Below are positions 52,535-60,899 of a DNA stretch of 64,000 nt, one piece after another. Origin of the DNA: Diplonema japonicum (Eukaryota; Euglenozoa; Diplonemea; Diplonemida; Diplonemidae); assembly GCA_964019335.1 (NCBI GenBank), contig OZ025674.1, forward strand, positions 62,001 to 126,000. The letters are read 5' to 3'. The stretch's first letter is position 1. Each line of letters begins with the position of its first letter. The notes under the pieces were generated by a model. The model had not been told where the DNA came from, ran no database searches, and saw only the letters and a list, made by a program, of their open reading frames with translations. Both the position numbers and the translations under genes were made by a program.

Positions 52535-53600
52535 TCACTGAACTCTAGGATTGAGGGAGTATTTCTGAGTGAGGGAATCCTCATTGCTAGCGTGTTTGCG
52601 CTTGGGGGTCGGTGACGGTGTTGTCGGGGGGTGTGTGCTATCGGTTTTTGGGGCATGGGTGAGAAGCATGCCAACAAGTTCTTCTTCGAAGCTCGGGAAG
52701 CCATAATTTTTGCCACATTCCCTGCTCTTCTTCCAGATTATGGAGGGGTTGGCAACACAGCTTTCCAGGACCCAATAAAAAACGACCATGGTCCACTTCC
52801 GGGTTTTCATATAAACTCCAGTCCCCTGGAGCTGGTCTTGCCGGTCAGGGGTCGACAGCAAACCCATAGGAGTCGACAGTACGCATGACTAGGTCCTGTG
52901 TTGTGGACTTCTTGCTGAAAATGTTGAAATTCGCCAGGTAACAGTTTTATGAGTCGCATGTAGCGATTACCTTGATGCCCACCGAGTTGCTTTTTCGTGG
53001 TGCCATGACTTTTATTGTTGTCGGGATAACACTGTCGTCAACAGACAACCACTTGCCAGGGGTCCGCACAGTCCTACACCGGTTGACAATGATGTCAAGA
53101 AACCTGCGCATGAGGTGCAGTTTCAGGCCTTCCAAATGTTTTCCAGGTTGTCAAAGGTGAGGTAGCGCTGTATGTCAACGAATCGGTTTGCTCATTTTCT
53201 CAAAAGCCGGGATGGTTAAATTAGAATTTGTTGTCCAGTAGCTCTTCATGTTCGGTGCCGAGCGTAAACCCATTAACAGGACCAACCCAAGCCAAATTTT
53301 GTACTCTGGGATGGAAAGATTCAGATTCCGCTGTTTTTTTTGAATCGAAACGACCGTTCGTGGAAGAAACTATGAGCTCAAGTACCGAGTGTGTAAAAAA
53401 AAAGATTAAAAACACCCTCCTCATTGGCCGCTTCACCTAGAGGTGTCCTAAGCCCACCTTTTTACGGAAATGATATGTTTCGGGCCTTTGGGAGTATTTC
53501 TCCCACCCAAGCATCGTTTCCGGCCCCTCTTTGACCGCCTCATCGTCTTTTTCTTCTTTTTCTGACCAGTCGGGGGAGACTCACGTTTTCGCTGCTATTT
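52535..53600 (-). pseudogene. Decayed piggyBac-type transposase
   Basis: Fragments in different minus-strand frames follow piggyBac order from 53600 down to 52535. They are an acidic N-terminal patch (SEKEEKDDEA), FFFTHSVLELIVSSTN, KWLSVDDSVIP with APRKSNSVGIKVIATCDS (first catalytic Asp region), YLANFNIFSKK, and the C-terminal KWTMVVFYWVLESCVANPSIIW. The second catalytic Asp segment is not visible, and at least one in-frame stop and several frameshifts separate the pieces. It is therefore an inactive copy. It is the only minus-strand coding remnant in the window. Confidence 0.7.
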
Positions 53601-53803
53601 TGACCATCTGATTTCATTTTAAGCCAACCCTGCCGGTTTCAATTAAAACAAAACTTTTAACGTAAAATGTAGTTCCGAGACAAAATAAACCGCGCAACAA
53701 TGCCATATTTTGAAGTCCAGGGGCCGTGTTCAAAAAAAAAGTACTTAGCGAAAAAGCAAATTTTGAAATAAGTCCGCGCGGGCGTTTAGGGGTTATAAAA
53801 AAA

Positions 53804-54835
53804 ATGGTATCAAAGCACCGACGCAAGTATGGGACGCAGCCGTCGTCCCCACCCCCGCACACTCCCGTTGCTGTGAACGCTGTGGAAGAACTTCATGAAG
53901 CATGCGCGACTCGTAGAGTGCTGCGTATCAACAGAGGCGATATCGGCGGGCTGCGGTTCAGCAAAATGCGGAAAGTGAAGAAAGACCTCCAACAAAAAAC
54001 AGCCTACGGAAGCACAGAGGACGAGGGCGGCCTATGGGATGCAGTAGAAGGCCTCGATTATGGAGAATGGAACACCGAACTCTACCATGACGAGGAGAGC
54101 AAAACAGGCAACGGGGCAGCCATGAGACGCCTGCTAATGAAGGTAAGGCGGCACATGATTTCAAACGTGAAGAACAAGAAAAGAATCGCCAAAGCAGAGG
54201 TGGAGAGGACTGCATCGTCACCCACAGTCAGCTGGCAACGCAAGAGAAACCGCTCAGTGTCATCATGTTTCCGCCGCCCGCCTTCAGCATCCCCTTCCAC
54301 AGAACCAGCAGCACTGTCAGAGGCTACCTCTGCATATGTGTACCAAGATGTTGTCAAACAGTACGAAAAACGTGTCATGGATATCTACAAGCACCACAAA
54401 CCAGACAAGCTAGCTGATGCACCCGCTGCTATCTCCACGTGCAGGAAGTACCTTGACCAGCTTTCACGAGCGCTTATTGAAAAGTACGGTCCCGTTCCTG
54501 GTCATCCCCCGCTTGGTCGTATTGACCATGAGGCGCGGTTTAAGAGGTATTTTTCGGTGTCAGCGCCGGAGATGCTTCCTGAGGTCCCGTCCTTGCTTGT
54601 GGAGTATCGTGGTGCCGAGGAGTATGGGTTTCTCAAGACGCTGCTTAGGGTTGGGGTTCGTGAGGTGGAGCATGTGTCTTGTTTTGTGCTGCCGCCTGCG
54701 TTTTGTGAAACATTGCAAGCTTGGTTCAAAGCGAGGAACAGAGAACCCCCCTCGGAAGAACACCTTCAAATATATGAAACGCTTTTTGACGGCCGTCTTA
54801 CGATGGCCATCGATGCGCTCGTGAGGGGGAGGTAG
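53804..54835 (+). CDS. Unknown helical protein with KLxDxP-type repeat
   Basis: 343 aa, single exon; I chose ATG 53804 (MVSKHRRKYG) over an upstream in-frame ATG whose codons read like intergenic DNA. Residues 1-20 are basic, 70-110 acidic, 115-175 basic and Ser-rich. Residues 185-245 contain YEKRVMDIYKHHKPDKLADAP and LSRALIEKYGPVPG. This matches a pattern I know from many flagellate and kinetoplastid proteins, in which a helix with Y-x-x-H-x-P-x-K-L precedes a second helix ending in K-Y-G. The C-terminal part repeats it weakly (VPSLLVEYRGAEEYGFLKTLL). Function unknown. Confidence 0.6.
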   Translation: MVSKHRRKYGTQPSSPPPHTPVAVNAVEELHEACATRRVLRINRGDIGGLRFSKMRKVKKDLQQKTAYGSTEDEGGLWDAVEGLDYGEWNTELYHDEESKTGNGAAMRRLLMKVRRHMISNVKNKKRIAKAEVERTASSPTVSWQRKRNRSVSSCFRRPPSASPSTEPAALSEATSAYVYQDVVKQYEKRVMDIYKHHKPDKLADAPAAISTCRKYLDQLSRALIEKYGPVPGHPPLGRIDHEARFKRYFSVSAPEMLPEVPSLLVEYRGAEEYGFLKTLLRVGVREVEHVSCFVLPPAFCETLQAWFKARNREPPSEEHLQIYETLFDGRLTMAIDALVRGR

Positions 54836-54848
54836 CGTCCCCTTTAGG

Positions 54849-54880
<32 letters not shown>

Positions 54881-54928
54881 ACCATCTCTCATTGTGATTT
54901 GATTTTTTTTTTTTATTTTGTAAAAATC

Positions 54929-54970
<42 letters not shown>

Positions 54971-55034
54971 AGTTGAATCCAACACTACAGGAGGTCACTA
55001 CACCTATTCCCCCCCCCTATTTTTTTTTAAAAAA

Positions 55035-55241
55035 ATGAGCACTTTCCAGCTTGCTATTGCTGCGTCTCTCCTCTCTGGGGCGGCTGCCTTCCACCCCGAG
55101 CCTATCAAAATGGGATCTGACGGTATGACTGGTCTTATTTTCGGATTGTTCATGATCTTCGTCCTGTACATGGCCCTGTCGAGCATCATGGGTATCAAGA
55201 CACCTGATGCTATTGGGCGCTCTTTCAAGAAGGAGGATTAG
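55035..55241 (+). CDS. Small signal-peptide plus single-helix membrane protein
   Basis: 68 aa. Residues 1-18 are a signal peptide with likely cleavage after SGAAA or before FHPEP; one transmembrane helix follows at about 31-50 (LIFGLFMIFVLYMALSSIM), then a short cytosolic tail with TPDAIGRSFKKED. Such a mature peptide of about 50 residues resembles the small C-terminal anchors of V-ATPase accessory subunits, but this is a weak impression. The A-F-x-P junction also looks like the motif of bipartite plastid targeting in secondary algae; one protein cannot decide that. Clear start context: CACTACAG about 50 nt upstream. Confidence 0.6.
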   Translation: MSTFQLAIAASLLSGAAAFHPEPIKMGSDGMTGLIFGLFMIFVLYMALSSIMGIKTPDAIGRSFKKED

Positions 55242-55687
55242 TTTTTTTTTTTTTTTTGTTTTTTTTTTTTCTCTCGAGGGGGGCGTGTGTTGCTTGTTAT
55301 TCGAGTGCCAGAAAAAAAAAAGAAGAAAAAAAAAAAAAAAAACATGAAAAAAAAATCAAGAGTTGTCGCCACGGCCCTCCCCCTCCCCCCCCCTTTTTTT
55401 AAAAATAGTGTTCTTTTGAGTAAATACCCTTTTTCTTTTTTTTACCCCCCTGACTTTTTTCTTTTCTTTCCGAGATTCTTTTTTGTTTTTTTTTTTTTGG
55501 TTCGACTCAATATCCCCCCCCTTTTTTTTTCTTTTTTTTGTCTCTGTGTTCTTTCCCATTCTGAAGAAAAAAAAAGAAAAAGGGTGCTTTTTTTTTTTCC
55601 CCTTCTTTTTCTTTTTTTTTTTTCTTTTTTTTTCCACACCCAAGGGAAAAAAAGAAAAAAAAAAGCAAAAAAAAAAAAAAAAAAGAA
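55242..55687. other. Intergenic, alternating T and A runs
   Basis: Almost entirely T-rich and A-rich tracts with C runs. The A run at 55666-55684 abuts the next ATG at 55688. No gene seen. Confidence 0.6.
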
Positions 55688-56689
55688 ATGTCGTCCAAAG
55701 ACAGGGAGCTGAAGTTTGACAAGTCGGTGATGTACGAAGTGTTGAAACAATGCATGGTGGCAAGCATTGTGGACAAAGGGCTGACGAAGCAAGCTGATCT
55801 GTATCCGTTGGTGGTGAAAACGATTGCATACAAGTGCGGGTACGTTGCCAATGTGTTGCGAAGCATCAGGCATGCCATCTCTAGACTGCACACCAGACAG
55901 AAAGAGATCAAAACAGGCGAGCAATATATTACCCTGACACAGTCAGGCGCATGGTCCACTTACGGGTCGGTCTCGGTTTCCCAGCTGAGCATCAGTATTG
56001 TAGGGTGTGGTATTGTTGGAACAGAACTTCTGGAAAACCTAGTTAACAGCCGTCTTTTCCACCCTACGTGCTTTGTAGTCAGTACCCGGCAGCCGAATAC
56101 CCTCTCTACTTACTCTAAAATGGGTTTAAATGTGTGTTTCAACAATACGCTGGCTGGGAGCCATGCTGATGTGCTTTTCCTTTGTTGCTCGCCAAACCAC
56201 TTTGCAGACGTGAGTCCCTCGTTACGTGGGAATTTAAAGCCTTCTACTATAGTAGTTAGTACTCTGTTGGGGGTTACGAAGGAGAGGCTTTGCTCCGTTC
56301 TTAATCACCCGCACTGCATGACCGTCAGCGTGGATATCCCTGGCATCTCGCCCCTACCTTCCCTTCCCAAACATGACAATGCCCAGCTTGTTAAGGCGTC
56401 GTGTCCTTTCATCACTCCTGATGACTATCTCACCTTCACCTCCCTCCTGCTCCCTGCTATCCCTTCTTCTCTCCCTTCACCCCTCCTCTTCAGTGCCATT
56501 CTCGCTTCCACGCTCAACACCCCCACCGCTGCCCTGCTCATCTCCCATGTTCTCACCACGCCACCTGTTAAAAAGGAGCAAGGGCTCGGGAAATTCGGCG
56601 GTCTTGCTGCATTCGAGGCATTGCTGGAGGGGACCCTGCAAGAGCATGCAGCGAAGAGGTATTTGGAGGTGGTGCAAAGGTTACACTAA
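55688..56689 (+). CDS. NOXRED1-like NADP-dependent oxidoreductase
   Basis: 333 aa, single exon. An N-terminal helical region (1-75) precedes a Rossmann domain: LSISIVGCGIVGTELLENLV with G106-x-G108-x-x-G111, then CFVVSTRQPNTLSTYSKMGLNVCFNN and HADVLFLCCSPNHFADV. The S-T-R-x-P-x-T-L and A-D-V-x-F-L-C-C-x-P motifs match the animal NOXRED1 family, relatives of pyrroline-5-carboxylate reductase. The C-terminal half (LLLPAIPSSLPSPLLFSAILASTLNTPTAALL) would be the helical dimerisation part. Substrate unknown in any organism as far as I recall; a redox role with NADP(H) is inferred from the fold. Confidence 0.75.
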   Translation: MSSKDRELKFDKSVMYEVLKQCMVASIVDKGLTKQADLYPLVVKTIAYKCGYVANVLRSIRHAISRLHTRQKEIKTGEQYITLTQSGAWSTYGSVSVSQLSISIVGCGIVGTELLENLVNSRLFHPTCFVVSTRQPNTLSTYSKMGLNVCFNNTLAGSHADVLFLCCSPNHFADVSPSLRGNLKPSTIVVSTLLGVTKERLCSVLNHPHCMTVSVDIPGISPLPSLPKHDNAQLVKASCPFITPDDYLTFTSLLLPAIPSSLPSPLLFSAILASTLNTPTAALLISHVLTTPPVKKEQGLGKFGGLAAFEALLEGTLQEHAAKRYLEVVQRLH

Positions 56690-56717
56690 AAATGTTCATA
56701 GAGTTATTGCGAGAAAG

Positions 56718-56752
<35 letters not shown>

Positions 56753-56796
56753 GATAAAACCTCATAAACACCTTCAGACACCACACCACGGGGAGC

Positions 56797-57507
56797 ATGG
56801 CACTCACAAAAGAAGCTATCGAAAATCTCACAGAAGCAGTGAAACATGTACAACAAGCATCTGAAGAGGGCATACTGTACGCAATGATGAGTGTCCCCGG
56901 GATGGGGAGCCCTGGGTATGGTGTGACGGTGATGAAGAAAGGGAGAGTGGCCGAGGGAGAGGGCATGGAAGGTGCAGGGCAGCCTTGCGACCGTGAGTGG
57001 CTTCTCAACAAAGACGTGCTGAAGGCGTGCGGGCAGTACATGGACGTGTACTCCCTGGCAAGGGCGAGGGGTGTGTGCAGGGAGTTCTACCACGACTTCC
57101 AGCCGCAAGCAGGACACAAGCCTTTCTATGTCGCGACGGTGGATGCATGCCTGCGTGATGTGTACGGCTTGGGGGCACCATCTTTGAGTGTGATGGCACT
57201 TGCGGGGCGCACGGCAAGCAGCAGGAGGTACATTATTACGACGTACTCTTCGCCAACTCACAACCCACTGCAGAAGATGTACTTTGTTTCCTCAGCACCG
57301 GGTGTTGTTAGGGAACTGCGTGCCGCCATCGCGTCTTGCGACCCCACTGCGCCCATCTGCACCATAGCAATCGACAACCTCCCCATAGACACTGCCCGTG
57401 GAAAGCTGGCCCGCGCAGCCTACGATAACCATGCCCTCGACCGCTTCTGGGACTGGTGTCACCCAGACCTTCATGATCAATACAAGCCCACTTTGTCCAT
57501 CTGCTAA
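56797..57507 (+). CDS. F-box-like unknown protein
   Basis: 236 aa, single exon. Residues 68-101 (WLLNKDVLKACGQYMDVYSLARARGVCREFYHDF) fit the F-box pattern: a Leu-rich helix, a hydrophobic turn, then S-L-x-R-x-x-x-V-C-R-x-F. The remainder is mixed alpha/beta without a known repeat (no LRR, WD or Kelch). F-box proteins link substrates to SCF ubiquitin ligases, but the module is only 35 residues and degenerate ones are frequent by chance. Acceptor-like CTTCAG lies about 20 nt before the ATG. A 28-nt T run separates it from NOXRED1-like. Confidence 0.5.
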   Translation: MALTKEAIENLTEAVKHVQQASEEGILYAMMSVPGMGSPGYGVTVMKKGRVAEGEGMEGAGQPCDREWLLNKDVLKACGQYMDVYSLARARGVCREFYHDFQPQAGHKPFYVATVDACLRDVYGLGAPSLSVMALAGRTASSRRYIITTYSSPTHNPLQKMYFVSSAPGVVRELRAAIASCDPTAPICTIAIDNLPIDTARGKLARAAYDNHALDRFWDWCHPDLHDQYKPTLSIC

Positions 57508-57714
57508 GAGCGACACTTCGATTTCTTTTTCACCCTAGCTACCCCACGCAGCACTTCTGCTGTCGTCGTCTTTTTTTTGACGGATAGGTTCTCCTTTCTT
57601 GGTTCTAGTTTGATTTTTGACATGTGCAAGGTTGTGATTTTACAGCCTTCGCCAATAACTTTAGCTTCTCACATACCGTGCCCCCTCTCTCTTCTCTCAT
57701 CATTTCCCTACAGG

Positions 57715-59016
57715 ATGACAGGTAAAATAGAGATAGTAAGCCCGCCAGCAGTGCTGGTGCGGAGGCTGAAGACTGTGAGGAGGAAGCGGAAACGAAAGGA
57801 GGACAAGAAGGAGGACAATGAGCCGAAGAAGCCAGCTGCACATGACATGATGCAAGTCTTCGAGGCGGCTTTCAAGCTGACGAAGCGAGACGTGCTGGAA
57901 GAAGTGAAGAAGAGGCGACAAGAGGCAACGCAGGAGGACATTGACGACATCATTGTGTACATAGAAAAGGCACTGCAAAATGGGGAAGTCACAGGGGCGG
58001 AGAATCTAGAGAAGGCGGTATCGTTTCTAGGACTGCTGTACGTGCAGGAGGAGGACTTCGCAGGCGCAAGAGACTTGCTCACAGACCACGGCTACCGGTA
58101 CCGGCTGTCTACCAACATTCTGAGGTACCCCATCCCTGCTGGAAAGGGTGAGGTCACACCTTTCTCGCGCAAGTACGTCACTGCTTACGACAACGCACTC
58201 CCTGACAGTCTTTATAAAGTAGTTAAAGAAGGATTCAGCGCTAGGTCGCCGTTTTGGTCGGAACATAGTTATCGTGTGGGCATCACGCCTTACTTCTCGT
58301 ACAGGCATGACCTGCACGGCAAGCCCGTGACAGCGATGGATCAGGTGGTTCGCAGAGTCGCCGAGATCATGATGAAAGACATCCCCGGTGCAGCTGACGC
58401 GAAGTACGCCGAGTGGTGGGCACACTGCAGACCCCACACAGATGGGCACCAGCTGCACTACGACGCTGACAATGAGGGCAAGGGCGGTGTACGGAACCCT
58501 CTTGCAAACTGCATCATTTTTCTATCTACCGAAGGCGGTGGTCCCACTCTCATCACCACACAGAAGCATGGTGACAAGGAGCTTTCACAAGAAGGCTGGT
58601 TCATGTACCCCAAAGAGAACCGTATTGTGGCCTACCCTGCTAACATCCTCCACGGTGTCATCCCTGGCAGGGGGCCCATCCCCGATCCCTCCATCAGGCG
58701 CATCACCCTGATGGTGGCACTGTGGGGGGACACCGGCTGCACGCTCCGCCCTAGCGCCACTCCCGATGCCTCGCGTCCCTTCCCAGCCCCCCAAGACGGC
58801 GCATGGATCACACGCCCTGACAAAACCCCGTACACGTGGCCCTCGAAGTTTCCTATCACAAAGCTCTCGAAGCAAGACAAGCTCACTCCCGTCCCGCCTG
58901 TCCCTGTCAATGGACTGTGGGAGGACGTGTGCTTAGACGACAATAAACGTGCAAAGACAAATCTCGCCAGGCTGAAGGCGATGCCCCACTACGACCTCTG
59001 CTTCCAGGGGTTCTGA
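57715..59016 (+). CDS. 2OG-Fe(II) oxygenase (prolyl-4-hydroxylase-like)
   Basis: 433 aa, single exon. ATG 57715 (MTGKIEIV) is preferred because TTTCCCTACAG abuts it by one nucleotide; an upstream in-frame start would add T/C-rich intergenic codons. Residues 20-45 are highly basic (RRKRKRKEDKKEDN), possibly nuclear. The oxygenase core at 235-335 has H248-x-D250 (LHYDAD), GGGPTLITTQ, the distal H313 (ILHGVIPG) and a 2OG-binding Arg near 328 (SIRRITLMVALW). These are the iron and co-substrate ligands of the family. Known reaction type: hydroxylation of protein or small-molecule substrates with O2, 2-oxoglutarate and Fe(II). No signal peptide, so not a collagen-type ER hydroxylase. Substrate unknown. 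Confidence 0.8.
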   Translation: MTGKIEIVSPPAVLVRRLKTVRRKRKRKEDKKEDNEPKKPAAHDMMQVFEAAFKLTKRDVLEEVKKRRQEATQEDIDDIIVYIEKALQNGEVTGAENLEKAVSFLGLLYVQEEDFAGARDLLTDHGYRYRLSTNILRYPIPAGKGEVTPFSRKYVTAYDNALPDSLYKVVKEGFSARSPFWSEHSYRVGITPYFSYRHDLHGKPVTAMDQVVRRVAEIMMKDIPGAADAKYAEWWAHCRPHTDGHQLHYDADNEGKGGVRNPLANCIIFLSTEGGGPTLITTQKHGDKELSQEGWFMYPKENRIVAYPANILHGVIPGRGPIPDPSIRRITLMVALWGDTGCTLRPSATPDASRPFPAPQDGAWITRPDKTPYTWPSKFPITKLSKQDKLTPVPPVPVNGLWEDVCLDDNKRAKTNLARLKAMPHYDLCFQGF

Positions 59017-59091
59017 TCATGGCATTGGATCAACTATTTTCTTGTCTTACACTTAAATGACCACACAGGCGGGTAATATTTATTACGTAAA

Positions 59092-60399
59092 ATGGTGTGC
59101 GGCAGCTTGATCGTGGACTCGCAGGACAGGTGGTGCGAGCTGCACGGCAACCAACTGAGGATCTTCAAGGATAGGCCTGACGTCGTGCTGCAGGTCCCAA
59201 AGGGCGGGATCATGGAGGTGAGTGATAGGAGTTGGGTGTTGGACGGGTGCACATTTAACGCGAAGTGCATAAGCGACAAGAAATACTGGGTGGAATGCCT
59301 AGAGAGGGCTTGCAGTGACGAGATGGAAGAGCTTCGTGCGCGTGAGATAGTGGTGGAGAAAAAGGAGGTAGCGCTCATGTGGAGGGAACACTCGATGCAA
59401 GTGTCGGAAAACACGACCTTCCGCAGAGGTGGTAGCTCCACACCCTCGTGGGGTATATCGACTGAAGGGCACTCCAGGGGCCCCTCGCCATCACTGTCGC
59501 CGCAGAACAGGCGCACTGCAAAGGAGGTGGAACTCCAGGGCCAAGTGACAGAACTCGAGGCTAAGGTCGATGAGTTGAAGAAATGGATTGCAAGCGTGCA
59601 AGAGTCTCCCCAGAGGGTTGCACCGCAGACAGAGGGTGTCCTTCCCTTTGCTGCCACCGACATCCAGTCGGGCATCGAAGTGCTCGACTCCCCATCGCCC
59701 GTAAAGGCAGTCCCAACGCTCCTGTCGCAGCCTGTGACCCCTGTCAAGGGAAAGCTAACACCGCGCACTCCGAGGAAGGGGCTGGTGAAGACACCAAAGA
59801 CGGGGAAGGCTCTCGGACGCGTGACGCTTGAGGTGCCGGGGAAGGTGGTCACACTGACGCCTGACAAACTGACTGGCGTCATCGCACTGCACGTGAACGA
59901 TGAGCACCTTGGTGGCCTGACATGGCTGGGGTACGACAGCCAAAGGAGGTGGCTGACCACAGGGACGGGGTCCACACGGGCAGGAGTAGCAGTGCCCGAT
60001 GGAGCTGAAGGGAAAATCGTTCTGAAGAAGCTGTCAACAATGGCAGACGCCATGGGTGTGGAACACAATCTCCCGTCGAGCAAGCTGTCCATCGGGGACG
60101 AGGTGCAGACCGTGAAGTTTTTGAAGTTTCCCAGCGGGAGGCAGATCCCAATGGGAACAAAGGCAAAGGTGGTGCACATCACCAAGACGGGGCAGGTTCG
60201 TGTGAAGACTGGAAACGGAGATCTCTTCACCACGGCAACCACCACCTTGGAGTCTGCTGGCAGCAGTACGCAGGCACCCCGAGACAGCAAGATTGCTGCT
60301 TACATCGCCGCCAACCTCACCGATGACAAGCAACAGGAACTCCGCACACTTGACAGCGAGCTAGACACAATCATGCAGCTTACTGAAGAGCTCATGTAG
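59092..60399 (+). CDS. PH-like domain and coiled-coil protein
   Basis: 435 aa, single exon. Residues 2-78 read like a PH domain with a short first strand: CGSLIVDSQDRWCELHGNQLRIFKD, then WVLDGCTFNAKCISDKKYWVECLERAC, where the final helix carries the conserved Trp. A coiled coil follows (80-105 and 140-170: AKEVELQGQVTELEAKVDELKKW). Residues 240-400 are beta-rich with SH3/KOW-like stretches (IGDEVQTVKFLKFPSGRQIPMGTKAKVVHITKTGQVRV). The C-terminus is a short helix. It may share ancestry with the next gene, which also has PH and SH3/KOW-like parts. Lipid or protein binding at membranes is inferred. Confidence 0.6.
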   Translation: MVCGSLIVDSQDRWCELHGNQLRIFKDRPDVVLQVPKGGIMEVSDRSWVLDGCTFNAKCISDKKYWVECLERACSDEMEELRAREIVVEKKEVALMWREHSMQVSENTTFRRGGSSTPSWGISTEGHSRGPSPSLSPQNRRTAKEVELQGQVTELEAKVDELKKWIASVQESPQRVAPQTEGVLPFAATDIQSGIEVLDSPSPVKAVPTLLSQPVTPVKGKLTPRTPRKGLVKTPKTGKALGRVTLEVPGKVVTLTPDKLTGVIALHVNDEHLGGLTWLGYDSQRRWLTTGTGSTRAGVAVPDGAEGKIVLKKLSTMADAMGVEHNLPSSKLSIGDEVQTVKFLKFPSGRQIPMGTKAKVVHITKTGQVRVKTGNGDLFTTATTTLESAGSSTQAPRDSKIAAYIAANLTDDKQQELRTLDSELDTIMQLTEELM

Positions 60400-60899
60400 C
60401 CCACGCACCGCATCCAGAATCCAGAACACGTCACTTCTCGTCCTCGTTCAGTCTGTATAAGTTTGACGTTCCCCACCCCTTTTTTGTTCTCGTTCTTTGG
60501 ATACGATGTGTTAGATTTTTTTTTAAAAAAACTTTTTTTTTTTTTTTTTTTGCTGCTTTTTCTTTTTGTCATATTCCCGCATTCTCCCTCCCCCTTCTGT
60601 TCCGTCTTGTTGTCCAGGAGAACTCCTTTTTCTTACCCCCTTTTTTTTTCTTCCTTTTTTTCATTTTTTTTTCTCCTTTCTTTCTTTCAAAGCGGAAGCC
60701 CTAATGCATGCCGCTTGGAACCTCCTCCCCCCTCACACCCCCTTTTTTTTTATTTTTAGATAACCTTTTTTCTTTCTTTCTTTCTTTTTTTTTTTTATAG
60801 ATATGCCTTTAGCTAATTGTATACCCTTGCTTTTACGGTGTGTAAAGTAACGTAAACGGATATTACAGAAGGGGGGGACGAGAAAAGGAAGGCTCCAAG
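60400..60899. other. Intergenic, T-rich
   Basis: T runs throughout, no gene. GATATTACAG at 60859-60868 is acceptor-like, about 30 nt before ATG 60900. Confidence 0.55.
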
